DNA from: Protonemura montana
Lineage: Eukaryota; Arthropoda; Insecta; Plecoptera; Nemouridae
Assembly: GCA_947568835.1 (NCBI GenBank)
Contig: OX387608.1
Span: 6,052,001-6,116,000, forward strand
Direction of reading: 5' to 3'
DNA length: 64,000 nucleotides
A model generated the notes under the pieces. It ran no database searches. It saw only the letters and a list, made by a program, of their open reading frames with translations, and was not told the origin of the DNA. Below, in pieces: positions 47,525 through 59,195 of the stretch (positions are counted from its first letter, which is position 1; every line of letters starts with the position of its first letter). A program made the translations under genes and the position numbers.

Positions 47525-47835
47525 TACCAAAATGTTAACTTTAAGTTGGATCTCCAACTCACAGAAACATTTGAATTTCACTGCATGTGATTGGAAGTCG
47601 TCATGGCAACAGTTTCAACAAAATGTTCAACTATAAGTTGGATCTCTAACTCACAGAAACATTTGAACTTCACTGCATGTGATTGGAAGTCGTCATGGCA
47701 ACAGTTTCAACAAAATGTTTAACTATAAGTTGGATCTCTAGCTCACAGAAACATCTGAATTTCACTGCATGTGGTTGGAAGTCGTCGTGGCAATAGTTTC
47801 AACTAACACTTCAAGAAGAGGCGAGATTTTAGCAA
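47525..47835 (-). mobile_element. Element F, copy 2, with three 92-bp units (inverted)
   Basis: The same units on the opposite strand at the same 92-bp period (CTCACAG cues at 47558, 47650 and 47742), ending in the shared flank GGCGAGATTTT. Confidence 0.8.
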
Positions 47836-48792
47836 AACCGGGCCATAGCAGAGCTAAGTTAGCAGAGCTCATTTGGTGGAGCTCATTTGGGTACAATGCG
47901 CACGGACCACACAGACGTTTTCAAGCATTAATTTTGTAATGATTTCAATCGAAAAGCTAGATTTTATGTTGGATAATATAAAACCAATTTTACCATCTTG
48001 TTATCGACACGTCTACTTTTATCACCGTGTTACCATATTGAGTTTATAGATATGTACTACAGATAACAAGAAAATGGTTTTCATCTTCAGACTCATATTC
48101 ACAGAGTACCAGTAATAACTTAGCAAAACTTATGTACGCATCCGCATAGCAGCTGCCAGTATTCCTGAAGAATAATATTCAAAAAAAGATTCCAAGCTTT
48201 TCTCATATTTCTTTTATCGCACAGTCTTTGCAAGACCGGAGCCATCCATGCTAAAATATATATATATATATATATTCCAATTCCATTTCCCGTTCTACGT
48301 TGCACATTAGCGGAATCACAAATCATAAACATGCCGATCGAATGCATGCAGCGATATTTTCCAAACCCGCCTGGATAAACATACCGGTGTGGTGATTGGA
48401 CCTCATCTGTACAAATATCCCCGACCGCTAGAGCGCAAGAGTGAGATGGCTATAGAGCAGGATGAATTGCATCTTGGGCCCAGTGGGGCTTGTCTGGTAC
48501 CAAGTTCCCGAATATATATTTTTAGGTTCGACCAAATTTAGACAGTAAACTTCAACTCTATTCGCTGTAAAACTTGCAGACGGTTGGCTATCTGTGCTGT
48601 AGCTGGTCCAGTGGGCCAGTGGAAATGGCCGTATTTATTTGCAATGACGGTTTTCTTGGGGAAAACAGAAGCTGCATGTACTTATCAAGCTTTTTATGTT
48701 GTAAAATCATTGAGATCGACTCACACATTCTTTGTAAATAAGTAATTTACGGTTTTATTTGTTTAAAATTATCAATATGCAAAATTTAGTTG

Positions 48793-48890
48793 TTCTTCAC
48801 TTAGCATTCAAACCCCAGTTTAAATAGTTTTTGTCAAAACTGGTGCTAATGTTAGATAAAGTATATGTGAGTCTAAAAACTATCGTAAGC
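48793..48890 (+). mobile_element. Fold-back family E, half copy
   Basis: Only the right arm (CACTTAGCATTCAAACCCCA) and the outer block with GTGAGTCTAAAAACTATC are present. Confidence 0.6.
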
Positions 48891-49799
48891 TTCACAAATT
48901 TTATATAAATGACGTTGTAATTTATCTTTGCAAGTTTAAAACAACTGACCCGTAATATATGATGAAAATATTCCGCAAGAATTTGCCCAGAAAATGTAAT
49001 AAAATCGCAAAACCTAAAACTAAAATATCTAATAAATTTGCGGCCACGTTTCTCACAAGAAGATCACAATCAACCAATACCAAGCCGCGCAACGATCATT
49101 CGCAGCTCCTTTAAATTTTCAACGACAACACAAATTTAGAAATCCCATCAACACGAACGATCGCTTCCGGTTAACAAACACTTCCGGCGCAATTGGAACA
49201 CACTCGCGTAATTAGCAAAAGCGAGTACAAGCAACATTTATAATTAGATTATCGATAAAAGTGCATTTGGCCATTACTTGCAATCAAAACTGAATGTGCG
49301 AATGCAAGGCGAGCTAGTTTAGTGCATTTGTAACCAGCCTCTTTGAGTTTTGAGATTCAAGTGAGACTAGTTGGCCTAGTATTTTTGCTATCAACGCTGA
49401 AAGGAGCTGGCTTCTGCTGAAGACGTCAAAAGAGACTTGAGACAAAGTGTCTTCTGTATTGAAACACGTATCGAATACAGTGAAAAGAGGATATCGAAGA
49501 TAAAATTCTGTTAAAATAACACTTTGGTGGTTCAATTCTCTTGTGGAGTTTGAGTAAACAGAGTGTTTCGTATGGTTCTTGGGGTATGTTGTTTCTTTGA
49601 TCTTTTCTATTTCTTAAAAAATAAGTGCATCTGGTGATTTCACACGAATAATGGGCAATTTGTACACAAAATTGAATGGAAAGTGAATCAGATTTGACAT
49701 TTGGAAATTGCAAAAAGATTAAACGAAGAAATTCAAAGCGTAGTAGAAGGATCGTATACGTTCTTAGATCTATTCCTACGGATCAACTGTCTTTAATCT

Positions 49800-50021
49800 T
49801 TAATTAGCTCTTTAATTTTATCTCTAATTATATAATTCTGTAGATATCTGCATTTTATCAACCCAAAATAACCGATATTATTACTATTTAACCCTTTAAT
49901 GTCTGGTATTACAATATTCTTACATCCTAGATAAAGTGAGAGGTACATTAATTGACATGGACCGACAAACTGATCAATGAAATGTAAATAAATACAATAA
50001 ATAAATAAATAAATAAATAAA
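49800..50021 (+). mobile_element. Non-LTR 3' end with (AATA)n tail
   Basis: Ends AAATGTAAATAAATAC then a clean AATA microsatellite (49998-50021). The upstream part is AT-rich and 3'-UTR-like; its left limit is uncertain. Confidence 0.45.
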
Positions 50022-50034
50022 AATGCCATGGCAT

Positions 50035-50130
50035 CAACCAATAACAAGCAGTGAAAGTAAGCTTATTCTATGAGTTAGGAGCTTAACTCTGAGTTAAAAA
50101 ATATTGTAATACCGAGCCTAAAATGTAAAA
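50035..50130 (+). mobile_element. Element F-like single unit, copy 3
   Basis: CCAATAACAAGCAGTGAAAG and GAGTTAGGAGCTTAACTCTG. Closely paired with the copy at 59.1 kb and a diverged form of the 92-bp unit. Confidence 0.5.
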
Positions 50131-51704
50131 CTATGAGTCCTTCACATAAAAAAAGTCTGTTTTTTTTTTAAGACTCATTGGCATTTCAGTCTGAATCGAA
50201 TTACTTAATTATTTCTTCTAGAATTGCCTAGCGGGGCCTACATCGCTATTGACCTCGGTGGAGGCGCCGAGTCTGCTTGCCAGTGCATTGCGGGCTGCGT
50301 TCTCAGCACGGCAGGCGCAGTATGGACCTGACCTTGAGACTTGGCGATCTCGGGAAATCATTACGCCGAGTTGCAGGGGTCAGGCTGGGTCAAGCCATCG
50401 ACCCTGGGACTCGAAATTTAGGTCATCAAGGTCGTACAGGATGGTTAAAGTGCGATGTGAGTGATAGTTTTCAAAGGGAATCTTTTTGATAAGTCACTGA
50501 TAGCTTTGCTTTGACGCCTTTTTGCATTTAGTTGCTCGAAATAATTATCTCTTTGCTTTGTCATGAATAGTGCTTCTTGAACATAATTGTATTAAAAAAA
50601 AACAGTGTCTTAAGCGAATTTTTCTGAAAAATTCGTATTTCACTAATAGTTTCTTATGATATAATAGACCCAGGAAATACTGTTGCAAATTGAGAGACAT
50701 AATCACGCGAATTCTCTGCCAAATTGTCGCTTCTCTTTGCCACCTTTCAATGAACATACGGGAAAAAAAAATCAACTAAACGTTTTCAACGACTAAAATA
50801 CGACGTTGAAAAATGAGCAGCAAACAAAAATTTCCCGCAGTTTGTCAAACTCGTGCGTGAGTGCGTAGACGAGCGTTCACAATTCGCAAAACAAAATCAA
50901 GCAGCCAAATGCGCTCGGACTGACAGGCGATGACTGAGCCGTCAAACAAAAATCACGTGCATTTGGTTGAGGGTGGTGGGAAGGGGGGGGGGGGAGACAT
51001 ATTGTCAATGGGGGATGACGCGCTGACTGGCTGGAAACCTGGGCTCTTGTCAAGCGAAATAGAATTTAAATTTAAACTCGACCATTGTTCCGAAAAAAGT
51101 TGGCACTAGTCGGTTTATTTTCACAAGTTTTTACCTGCGTGGTTCGAGACATCTTCAGCCGCCGCCGCCGCTGCATTCTGCAGATTGGAATAGGAAAAAA
51201 AAATAGCTACCAAAAAAAATGCACGGGATTGCGTATTACCTTTGGAGTATTGTCAAAAAAGTATTTTCTATTGCGTTTGAACTATTTTTAAACGTGTTCT
51301 CGCGGTACATGACTTCTTATCTGTGCATCACGTTGTAAAAACAATTGATATTAGGATACTGTCAAACGACTGTGATGCTATGCGCACATGTTGCTGATTG
51401 AACAGATCGTTAAAAAGTTCCTGTACGTAGGTTTTTGTTAACGTACAAATCTAATTTAATTCTGCTACTCGGTGTATAAACGTCAAAAGGTTATTGACTG
51501 CACGCAGTTCATTCTGTGAGAGAAGATTACGAAGCAAAGACAAGTAGATCAATTTTTGCCATAACAAAAAATTCACATTGAGAGCATATCTTCCCTCATC
51601 TTCTCTTAATCTATGTAATCTATGTTTATAATATATATCTAAATACCACCCATCTATCTATATGTCTATGTTTAGATATGTTCTTTCAGATCTAAAGTCT
51701 CGAC

Positions 51705-51762
51705 GGTCACTATCCTGAAGATGGTGAGCCATGCCTCGCCGAAACGTCAAGTATTTAGGCCC
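51705..51762 (+). ncRNA. Type I hammerhead-ribozyme-like motif
   Basis: Core CTGAAGA at 51715-51721. Stem II is GGTGAG paired with CTCGCC (one G-U) over a short loop. GAAA lies at 51741-51744. A minimal stem III (AC/GT around a five-base loop) is followed by a GTA cleavage triplet. Stem I is closed by GGTC (51705-51708) with GGCC (51758-51761). Very short stem III with an open stem I is the form known from Penelope-like elements. Activity is not shown. Confidence 0.5.
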
Positions 51763-53029
51763 CTTTTTAGGGCCGCAAAGCCTCTCAAACCAGAGCTTAC
51801 CCGAAAAACACATCAAAACATCTATATATTCACGGTTCTGAAAACCTTCACGCAACCATATCTATGTATCTATGAAATGTGCGATTCAAACAAATCAAAG
51901 CTCGAGGCTCAAATATACTTTTGTAAAGATGATTTTAAATTTCCGATAGTGAATTTTGTATTGGGACGATCAGATAAAACGGAAACTATTTTACCCATTT
52001 GCTTTGGTCCGGGCTAAGTAGTACATCAATACGAAGCATTTTTTTCGGTTCCCACACCAACAGCTAGAAAATATCACAGGCCAAGAAATTTTCCCCCTTG
52101 TCATGTCAAGTGCGTTCATTAAATTTTCCAAATCGAAAATGCACGCCCACCGCGAGAAATGTGTAAGGAAGCCAAATGGCTACCAAAATACAAGGTCCTA
52201 AAAAGAAGTAGAGGCAATTTTTTAAGAATTAAAAAAGATTTGGGGAGCAGTCATTTTGAAATGCAAAAATAATCTCCGTCGTCCCCGTGCCACATACAAA
52301 GTACCTGGGCACTAGGAGCTATAATAAAAACAAGCTCCAAATATTTCTCTGGCACCGAGTGAGACAGTGAGCAAAGATTTTTAACGAGAGTAAGAAAGAG
52401 CAAAAAGAAATTAACTACGAGAAGAGCTAGGTACATTTTTACATCGCGAGAGCATCGCACCTAAAAACAATTAGACTAGAAAAAGATTTGCTATTTTCAA
52501 TCTATTTAAGTCTTGCCAAGGAAATTAATCATTAAGCCTCCCCCCCCCCTCTCCCTTCCCGCACGCCCTCACGTAAGATTAGAGTTAATGTTAGAAGGAG
52601 ATTTGGCCACCCACAAGATTAAGCGATTAACAGCGCAGCGGCGCAGTTGCAAGATTGTGTTAATTAGCTACGGGCGCAGCGGGATGGGCAGCAGATTGGA
52701 AAAAGGAAATTCAAATGAAATACATTTGGAGTCTGCGGTTTTTGGAATTTAACTCCTTGAAAAGTTTGCTTCCGTAACTTTTTGCACTGACACAGAAATC
52801 CTAACAATGGAACAAAGATTCCTCTCTACCTTCAGCTAATTTTACTAAAAAATACAGAATCGCGCTCCAGATGATTTAAAATTAACTGTCCCCACCCTTT
52901 TTGGGGAATCCTTACAAACCCCTCAAATGTAAGGCGCATCATTCTGATTGGCCCCCTCGGCGAGTAGGCAACTCTCGATAGTACCTAGTGTATAAAATCA
53001 TTGGGTTAGCAGGTTTAATCAGAGCCACA

Positions 53030-53250
53030 GCGCTGATGTTAAATTTTCTGCTGAGCAAACGAGCCGGCAACACGTGGTAACGGTGGTGACCACCCGATGG
53101 CGCTTGCAGCCGCACTTTTTAACAAACTTCTAAATTTAAATAATTAATTGTCGAAATATCGATACATGTTTATCAATCGTTACGGTTTATAAATAAAGAT
53201 TAATTGAGCGTAAACCAGTTTCAAATGCGAGTAATCTGCGGGAAATAAAG
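53030..53250 (+). mobile_element. Short repeat family D, copy 4
   Basis: The best-kept copy. It has GAGCCGGCAACACGTGG, GATGGCGCTTGCAG, ATCGATACATGTTTATCAAT and GCGAGTAATCTGCGGG. Confidence 0.65.
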
Positions 53251-54115
53251 AAATACAATTTCTTAACATTCGAAACGACGGTGAAGTGTCAAATATTTAA
53301 GTTGCGGTTAAATTGTCGGCGTAATATTTTTGGCACGTTAAGCGTATTTGACAAAAAATTGTTACACAATAATTAGTCCTTACATACAAATACACCAAAA
53401 TCTCCACACACCAAATCTAAAACTATTAATCAACCCCCCTCTAATTAAAGTAAATCCTCATTATAACCAACATTCGAAACGAGCCATCAAATCATCAAAA
53501 TACCTCAATGTCAAAACATCTGCGCGAGCTTACAATCAAAAGCCAAGAAACCATGCTATTTTCGAAAAGCAGTTCCCATAAGAACCGACCACACGGCATA
53601 TCCACCTCCATGCTCTGCATAAGTCTAAGAACTGGGTCGAGGTGTGCAAAAGGTGACCTACATCCTAAACATCATGCCGTCAGGCAGACATGGTAGCCAG
53701 GTATATAGGTAGCAGCGGTCAGGTGTTGACAGATTCATTATGTTTGAGATGGGTAGAAGAGTTTTTGGAGCAAGCAGGTGCGGTTAGGTATGCGCAGAGT
53801 CGCCAATCTGTTGGGTTTGACTGATTGGGTGATATGGATGATGAGCGGGATAAGATCTTTCGATGTCTGTGTGTGTAAGTGTGGAAAGAAACGGACTTGG
53901 CAGGGGCTACCCAATTAAAACAAGGATAAGATGTTTGGAATTTGTTGTTTTTTGCTTTGGGACGGAAGGTGGAAATGGAAAGATAATTCTTGGTTATTGG
54001 TTTAAAATACGACGAGAATAATTGATTGGATTTTACAATCTTAGATCTGATATGAATTGAAACAGCGTGCTTAGGGCAATTATTATGATTTCTAGCAACT
54101 TTTCGAAAGGGTCAT

Positions 54116-54212
54116 GTCCAATTAGCTCAGATGACAGCTGGAGATCGGGATTCGAGTCCCCGTTTTGGCATACATTTATGAGAGGTTTTTAGTGTTCCTA
54201 ATAATTAGAAAA
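54116..54212 (+). mobile_element. tRNA-derived SINE, family B, copy 4
   Basis: TCCAATTAGCTCAGATGACA, GGGATTCGAGTCCCCG and GAGAGGTTTTTAGTGTTCC. Part of the anticodon-arm region is deleted. Confidence 0.65.
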
Positions 54213-54794
54213 ACACTCCAAAAGTTTTTTAATAGTAATTTGCTGCTTTATTTTAAATCAGAAAAGGAAAAATCAAAAGTTCACTAAAAAAGTCTATAGT
54301 GATTTTAAATGTCTGTATCAGACTTATTTGCCCTGTCGTTTTAGTTCTGTTAAAATCGCACTAGACGCTTGTTTGTTTGCTTGTTTGTTTGTTTGTTTGT
54401 TAGATTGATATATGCCAAAGTAGCATCACCCATGACGTGGCCAAACAAAGTTTCTCACTTGAGATCGAAGTATGGACCAGAAAAGCAAACGCAAGCATAA
54501 TTGTCCAAAGTGTACATCGGCGTCTTAGCATCCGGTATTAAAATCGCAAAGAACACCAGACATAATGTATTTTCAAAGCATGAACCTCCTCGAAAAAGCA
54601 TGTTTACACCTTCTAAATAGGTGAGACAGCTAAAGAAAACATGCCCCGTGCATTTTGAATGGTTAAGCTATGTTTTTATAGCATATTTTTGGATGGTAAA
54701 GGTAACGCTAGTTAAAGCAAAATTTGCACTGTGAACCTAATGAAGCTACTTAGTTAGCTAAAAGTAATATCATTAAGTTTATAGTTAGTCAGAG

Positions 54795-54985
54795 TGACAG
54801 CGCTAATTTGTACAACTTTCGACAAGTGCTAACGGTAAGTTCCACTCGATGCAGCCGTTCTTTTGAAAAAAAAAAACTTCTTAAATTTAATAATTACAGA
54901 TTGGAATATCAATATGCGTACATAAATTGTTGAGGTTAGCATTAATGAAGATAAATTGAGCAAAAGCAATCCGCTAAAAATGACG
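54795..54985 (+). mobile_element. Short repeat family D, copy 5 (diverged)
   Basis: Shares the entry CAGAGTGACAGCGCTAA with copy 4, then GGAATATCAATATGCGTACA and AAATTGAGCAAAAGCAATC. More diverged than the other copies. Confidence 0.5.
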
Positions 54986-55604
54986 AGATTACATTTTTGA
55001 ACTCTCAAAACGACAGTGACTGCATCTATGAACGACCATAATTTTTTTCGGTCCTGAAATTATCGGCCTGTACATTTTGCGAAGTCAGATTAATATTAGC
55101 GCTAGGACTCTTGACTAAACCTGCAAACCCAGTGGTCATAATGCCTACACGTTTTGTAGCCCAAAGACGAGTTAACAAATCCCGGTTAAAAAGATTTAAC
55201 GGCCAGCTTTAGTATCATATTCATGATCTCAGATAATTAGACATTTTAATTGTCATCCTAGCTTGGACTTATTGTTTTGCCAAGAGATTGAAATAGCAAA
55301 AAAAAGGTAGGTTTAAGTGTTTTAATTTAGCGGTCTATCGATTCCTGCTACCCAGGAAAGGGATGTTCCCCTCTGACACTGAATTACGAAACTTTTTGTT
55401 GAGCAACTGACTCGCATGCATGTATATTTTTGTGCGTGAGTTGGCCTAAACAGCATTCGAACGGGCACACACTAGAAAGAATGCATGGCAGTGGCGGAAC
55501 TAGGGCGATAGAAGCTAAAGTATGTGTGGGTGCAGGAATGGGGATGTGCTTTTTACTGGACAGGGGTCCGCCGCTGAATTTTCAACCTTCGGAGATATTG
55601 GTGA

Positions 55605-55975
55605 AAGCAAAATCAACTCCGTTGGGCGCCAATTGTCGCGAGTGATAGTGTAAAATGCAATTAGACACTTAAAATGTGTATGTTACAGATGAAAACTGAT
55701 AAAAAGAGAGAAATATGTCTGATAATTAGACGCTATAATTTAAATTCCTCTGAATTTGATTAATTTAATATGGATGACACCGGGCGCCGATTGTAGATAC
55801 AAAAAATTGACTTTTCATTGCATTAAGCACACATACCTTACATCTGTGCCTTGAAAATAATTTAGATGCAAACTTATGAGAGATAGGTCCAGTGAGGATT
55901 TGACGCTGAATTTGTAGATTAACTGAATGTGCTCCATGGAAATCTAATAACGCTGGTCGCCAATTGTAGTGACCA
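55605..55975 (+). repeat. Three GGCGCC-type motifs spaced about 166 bp
   Basis: TGGGCGCCAATTGTCG (55624), CGGGCGCCGATTGTAG (about 55782) and TGGTCGCCAATTGTAG (about 55953). The sequences between are only weakly similar. They may be relics of an LTR-retroelement leader or terminus. Confidence 0.4.
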
Positions 55976-57469
55976 GATACTATTTTTTGCGCTGCAGAAA
56001 GGTATGATTATGAATGGTGCGTCTGTGTTTGCCATTATTGTAAAAAGTTTCATGTACCGATTTTATGGATTTTCTCGCATTTAGCTACTCAAGATGTTTC
56101 ATGGCTTGTTACAAATTAGTTTACCCATCACTTTTCACACAGAGGAGTTTTTTTTTTATAATTAGAGGCGTCGTCGCCGTTGCAAGCGACAACTTCGTCA
56201 AAAAATTGTATGAAAAAAACACACACTGTTCGCCCAAATGTTTCAAATCTTAAAATGCATCAGTGTCGCTAATTGGAAGCTCGTGAAAATAAGTTCGGAA
56301 AACGAGACCAGGAAATGGGAAAATATAACCGTGGGTTTTTTTTCCACTCCCACCACCAACGTAAAAATATAAGAGCCAAAATATGCTAAATTGGCAAGTA
56401 CGCTCTCTCTTTTAGCGCCGTCGTCTCGGTGAGGAAAAAAAGGCGGTTCTTTGAACTTTAAATTTAGACAGGAATCGGATGGAAATCTGAAGTTTTACGC
56501 AGACACCACAGTTTTTTGTGTGTAACTGTGTATATTTAAATGTTGACGAGGAGGAAACTTTGCTTTGCGACGGTAATTATTCGTGACATAGAAACGAAAA
56601 TATTTAGATGTGAAATGACTTGAAATGGGGGAGAAAGATTTCCGCAATCCCTGTTTGGGACTATTTTGTTGTTGTTGTTGAAGGCTTACAATGTTTTTAA
56701 TGTATGTTATTAAACGTACTGGAGTGAATAGACATTTTTCGACGAAATTATTGTTTTTTGCAAGAAATATTGACGGCATACAATGAATAGGTTACAGAAA
56801 AAAAATTTGATAAAATATTTAAAAAAAAAAGTACCTATTACATAAGTTTGGTTTGGTAACCAAACTAAGATACTGTAAAATCAAATCTCATCACCAGAAA
56901 TCAATAGAAAGGTTCAATATTTTCATGTAAACCCTGTAAAAAACACACACTAAATAGATACCCGAGCCAAATCATGAAGTGCTAAAGAAAAGAGATCACC
57001 AAACTGGATCGACAAACAGAAAACCAACTCCAAGGCGCGACGCTTCCAAAGCTAACTACAAAGGAAGTGAGTTTTTTTTTTCTCTCGCCCTCAGAGAGTG
57101 TCGCATTGTATTCGAGATACATTTTTTAGTCCCACTTCTCCGCGGTCTCCATTCGTATCCAGCTGAGACACTCACCGAAACTATTTCTGGAGGGGGAAGC
57201 AAGACGCTAACTTGGGACGATGTATGCTACTGGAACGACATTAGCTCTGGGGTTGAGTTGTTTTGCTCTTTCTCAGTTCGAATGAGAAAACCGAGGTTAT
57301 TTATTTGAAAATAAACCTACGTTCATTCATGATTTATCAGAATTTATCAGGATTTATGTATAGAAAGGAACAAAATCATAGATCGTATCTTTCTTCAAAT
57401 TAAATCAGTCAAATACGATAGCACGCTTGATTTTATTATCAAATAAAAATCAGAAAAAGTCACGGTTCA

Positions 57470-57610
57470 CAAGCAGAGTTTAAGCTTTACCCCCATACAT
57501 TTGGAGGTTAATTTGTTGTCACCATGGCAAAAATCCCCGAAAATCTAATTAAACCCTCTGTGATTGTCTGATCATCTAAAAACTTTACTTTGTAACTATG
57601 GTTTTTAAGA
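57470..57610 (+). mobile_element. MITE family G, copy 2 (left part)
   Basis: GCAGAGTTTAAGCTTTACCC, GTTGTCACCATGGCAA and CTGTGATTGTCTGATCATC match copies 3 and 4. Confidence 0.5.
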
Positions 57611-57794
57611 GATTAGATTTGCATTGCTTTGCACAACATTTTCTTCTAGGCGTGAGAATTAAGTTTTCAAATCTTATAGATCATACCAAAAAAGAAAAAG
57701 TCGTGATTTGAGACAGCCCTAGTGGGTTGAGATACCTAACCTAACCATCAAATTACTAAGATGAAATTAAGTTAAAGAAGATAATTGTATACGG

Positions 57795-57850
57795 TAAGTA
57801 GACTCATTGTCTACTTAATTTCACCTTAGCACTAGTTTTGACAAAAAAAT
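57795..57850 (-). mobile_element. Fold-back family E fragment
   Basis: The minus strand reads TTTGTCAAAACTAGTGCTAA and TAAGTAGACAATGAGTCTAC, matching the outer block of copy 1. Confidence 0.45.
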
Positions 57851-59089
57851 GTTCGAAAGCTTGATTTTATAATTCCAAGTAAAACAACAAATTTTCCTGA
57901 CGTCTGCACCTATTGCCTGTTACTTAATCAAGGGTGAAATCCGGTTTTTAATAGCGTTTTTCACATGCATAGCTGTAAAATATTAATTTATATTTATGAT
58001 CCTTTCGGCAACAGCACCGGCTACAACGGTGCAACGAGAAATAATCAAACCTGTGCAGCGTAAAGCAATTAGTGTTGAATTAAAGCATGTCGATCAAGCG
58101 TAGTGGCAAGTGAATGCGTTGTCTCAAAGGTCGACAATGCGAATTGGCAGTCTTATTCTAACCATAAGGGTAATCTATTTCAAGGTGGGCCAGATATGTG
58201 GCCGACTCGGCCACATCTAGATTACAAAACAACCAAACACTTTGTAGTACTGAAAAAGTTTGCAAGGGGCGCTTCAAGTGGGTTGTACCAACAAGTCAAT
58301 ACTCTTGGTAGGAATGCAATTAGTGATCGCCAGTGATAGAAGTTTTGATTTGTCTGGCTAGAGACTTCAGAACTGGATTGCATATGTTGCAGTATATGCA
58401 ACAGTCAGAGTTGTGATGGTCTAAACTCAATAGTTTTACAAAAGTAGGTTAGGTAAATATTTGGGTTTTGTGTGCTAGGGAAATAAAGGGAAATTCTTTG
58501 TGGTTTGGTTTATCGTTTTAAACTAGGGATTTGAAAATATTTAGATAAAAGGGTAGCGCATGACCTTAGGGTCAAGAGTTGCGATACAAAACTATTTTGA
58601 GAAGACTGATTTTGACAGTAAATTTCATAAAAGTAGCCAGAAGCCAATTCAAACGTGACGGTTATGGAAATGTCACAATATTTTAAAATTTCCCGCTTTA
58701 AACATTTCGGTGATTGCAATATTGTTTCTGATTTGAACTAGTCGGCATTGTTTATAGAACAGATCGAACGCGACTGAGAAAATATCAAACAAAGTGTGGA
58801 TTGTAGACGGATAGAAAGTGGTTTCTTCGGAACGAACGCTACGCGATTTGCAGACGCTCGGGAACAGGAAAACCGTCATTCACCAAGACTAGTCAACATA
58901 CGCGTTAAAAACATTTAACCTTGATACTATTTTAGCCAGGATTTCGATCCGCGCTAAAATTCCTGACTATACGCAGGGAACTGTCACATTTTTTGCCATC
59001 GCTAGGCTATCGTTTAGTTAGGGAAGAAGTAAGACTTAACATTGATTTCGAAATATCCAGCTTTATCATTACCTTAACTCAGTTAAATC

Positions 59090-59195
59090 AATAGACATGA
59101 CAACAACCAATCACAAGCAGTGAAAGTCAGCTGTTTCTGTGAGCTAGGAGCTTAACTCTGAGTTGAAAAATATTGTAATACCGGGGCATAAAAAG
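59090..59195 (+). mobile_element. Element F-like single unit, copy 4
   Basis: CCAATCACAAGCAGTGAAAG, GTTTCTGTGAGCTAGGAGC and TATTGTAATACCGGGGC. Nearly the same as copy 3. Confidence 0.55.

Larger units (their letters stand above)
47836..55600. other. Non-coding stretch 47.8-55.6 kb
   Basis: No gene is supported. Holds an (AT)n run at 48255-48276, a fold-back half copy, a LINE 3' end, a GC-rich patch at 50.22-50.45 kb, a G run at 50983-50994, a hammerhead-like motif, a C run at 52540-52549, two family-D copies, a tRNA SINE and a (TTTG)n run at 54368-54402. Confidence 0.5.

Noticed and set aside
47069-47581. 170-codon minus-strand frame
   Set aside because: Runs from the edge of the minisatellite across a GC-richer patch into element F; other frames are equally open and no family is recognisable.
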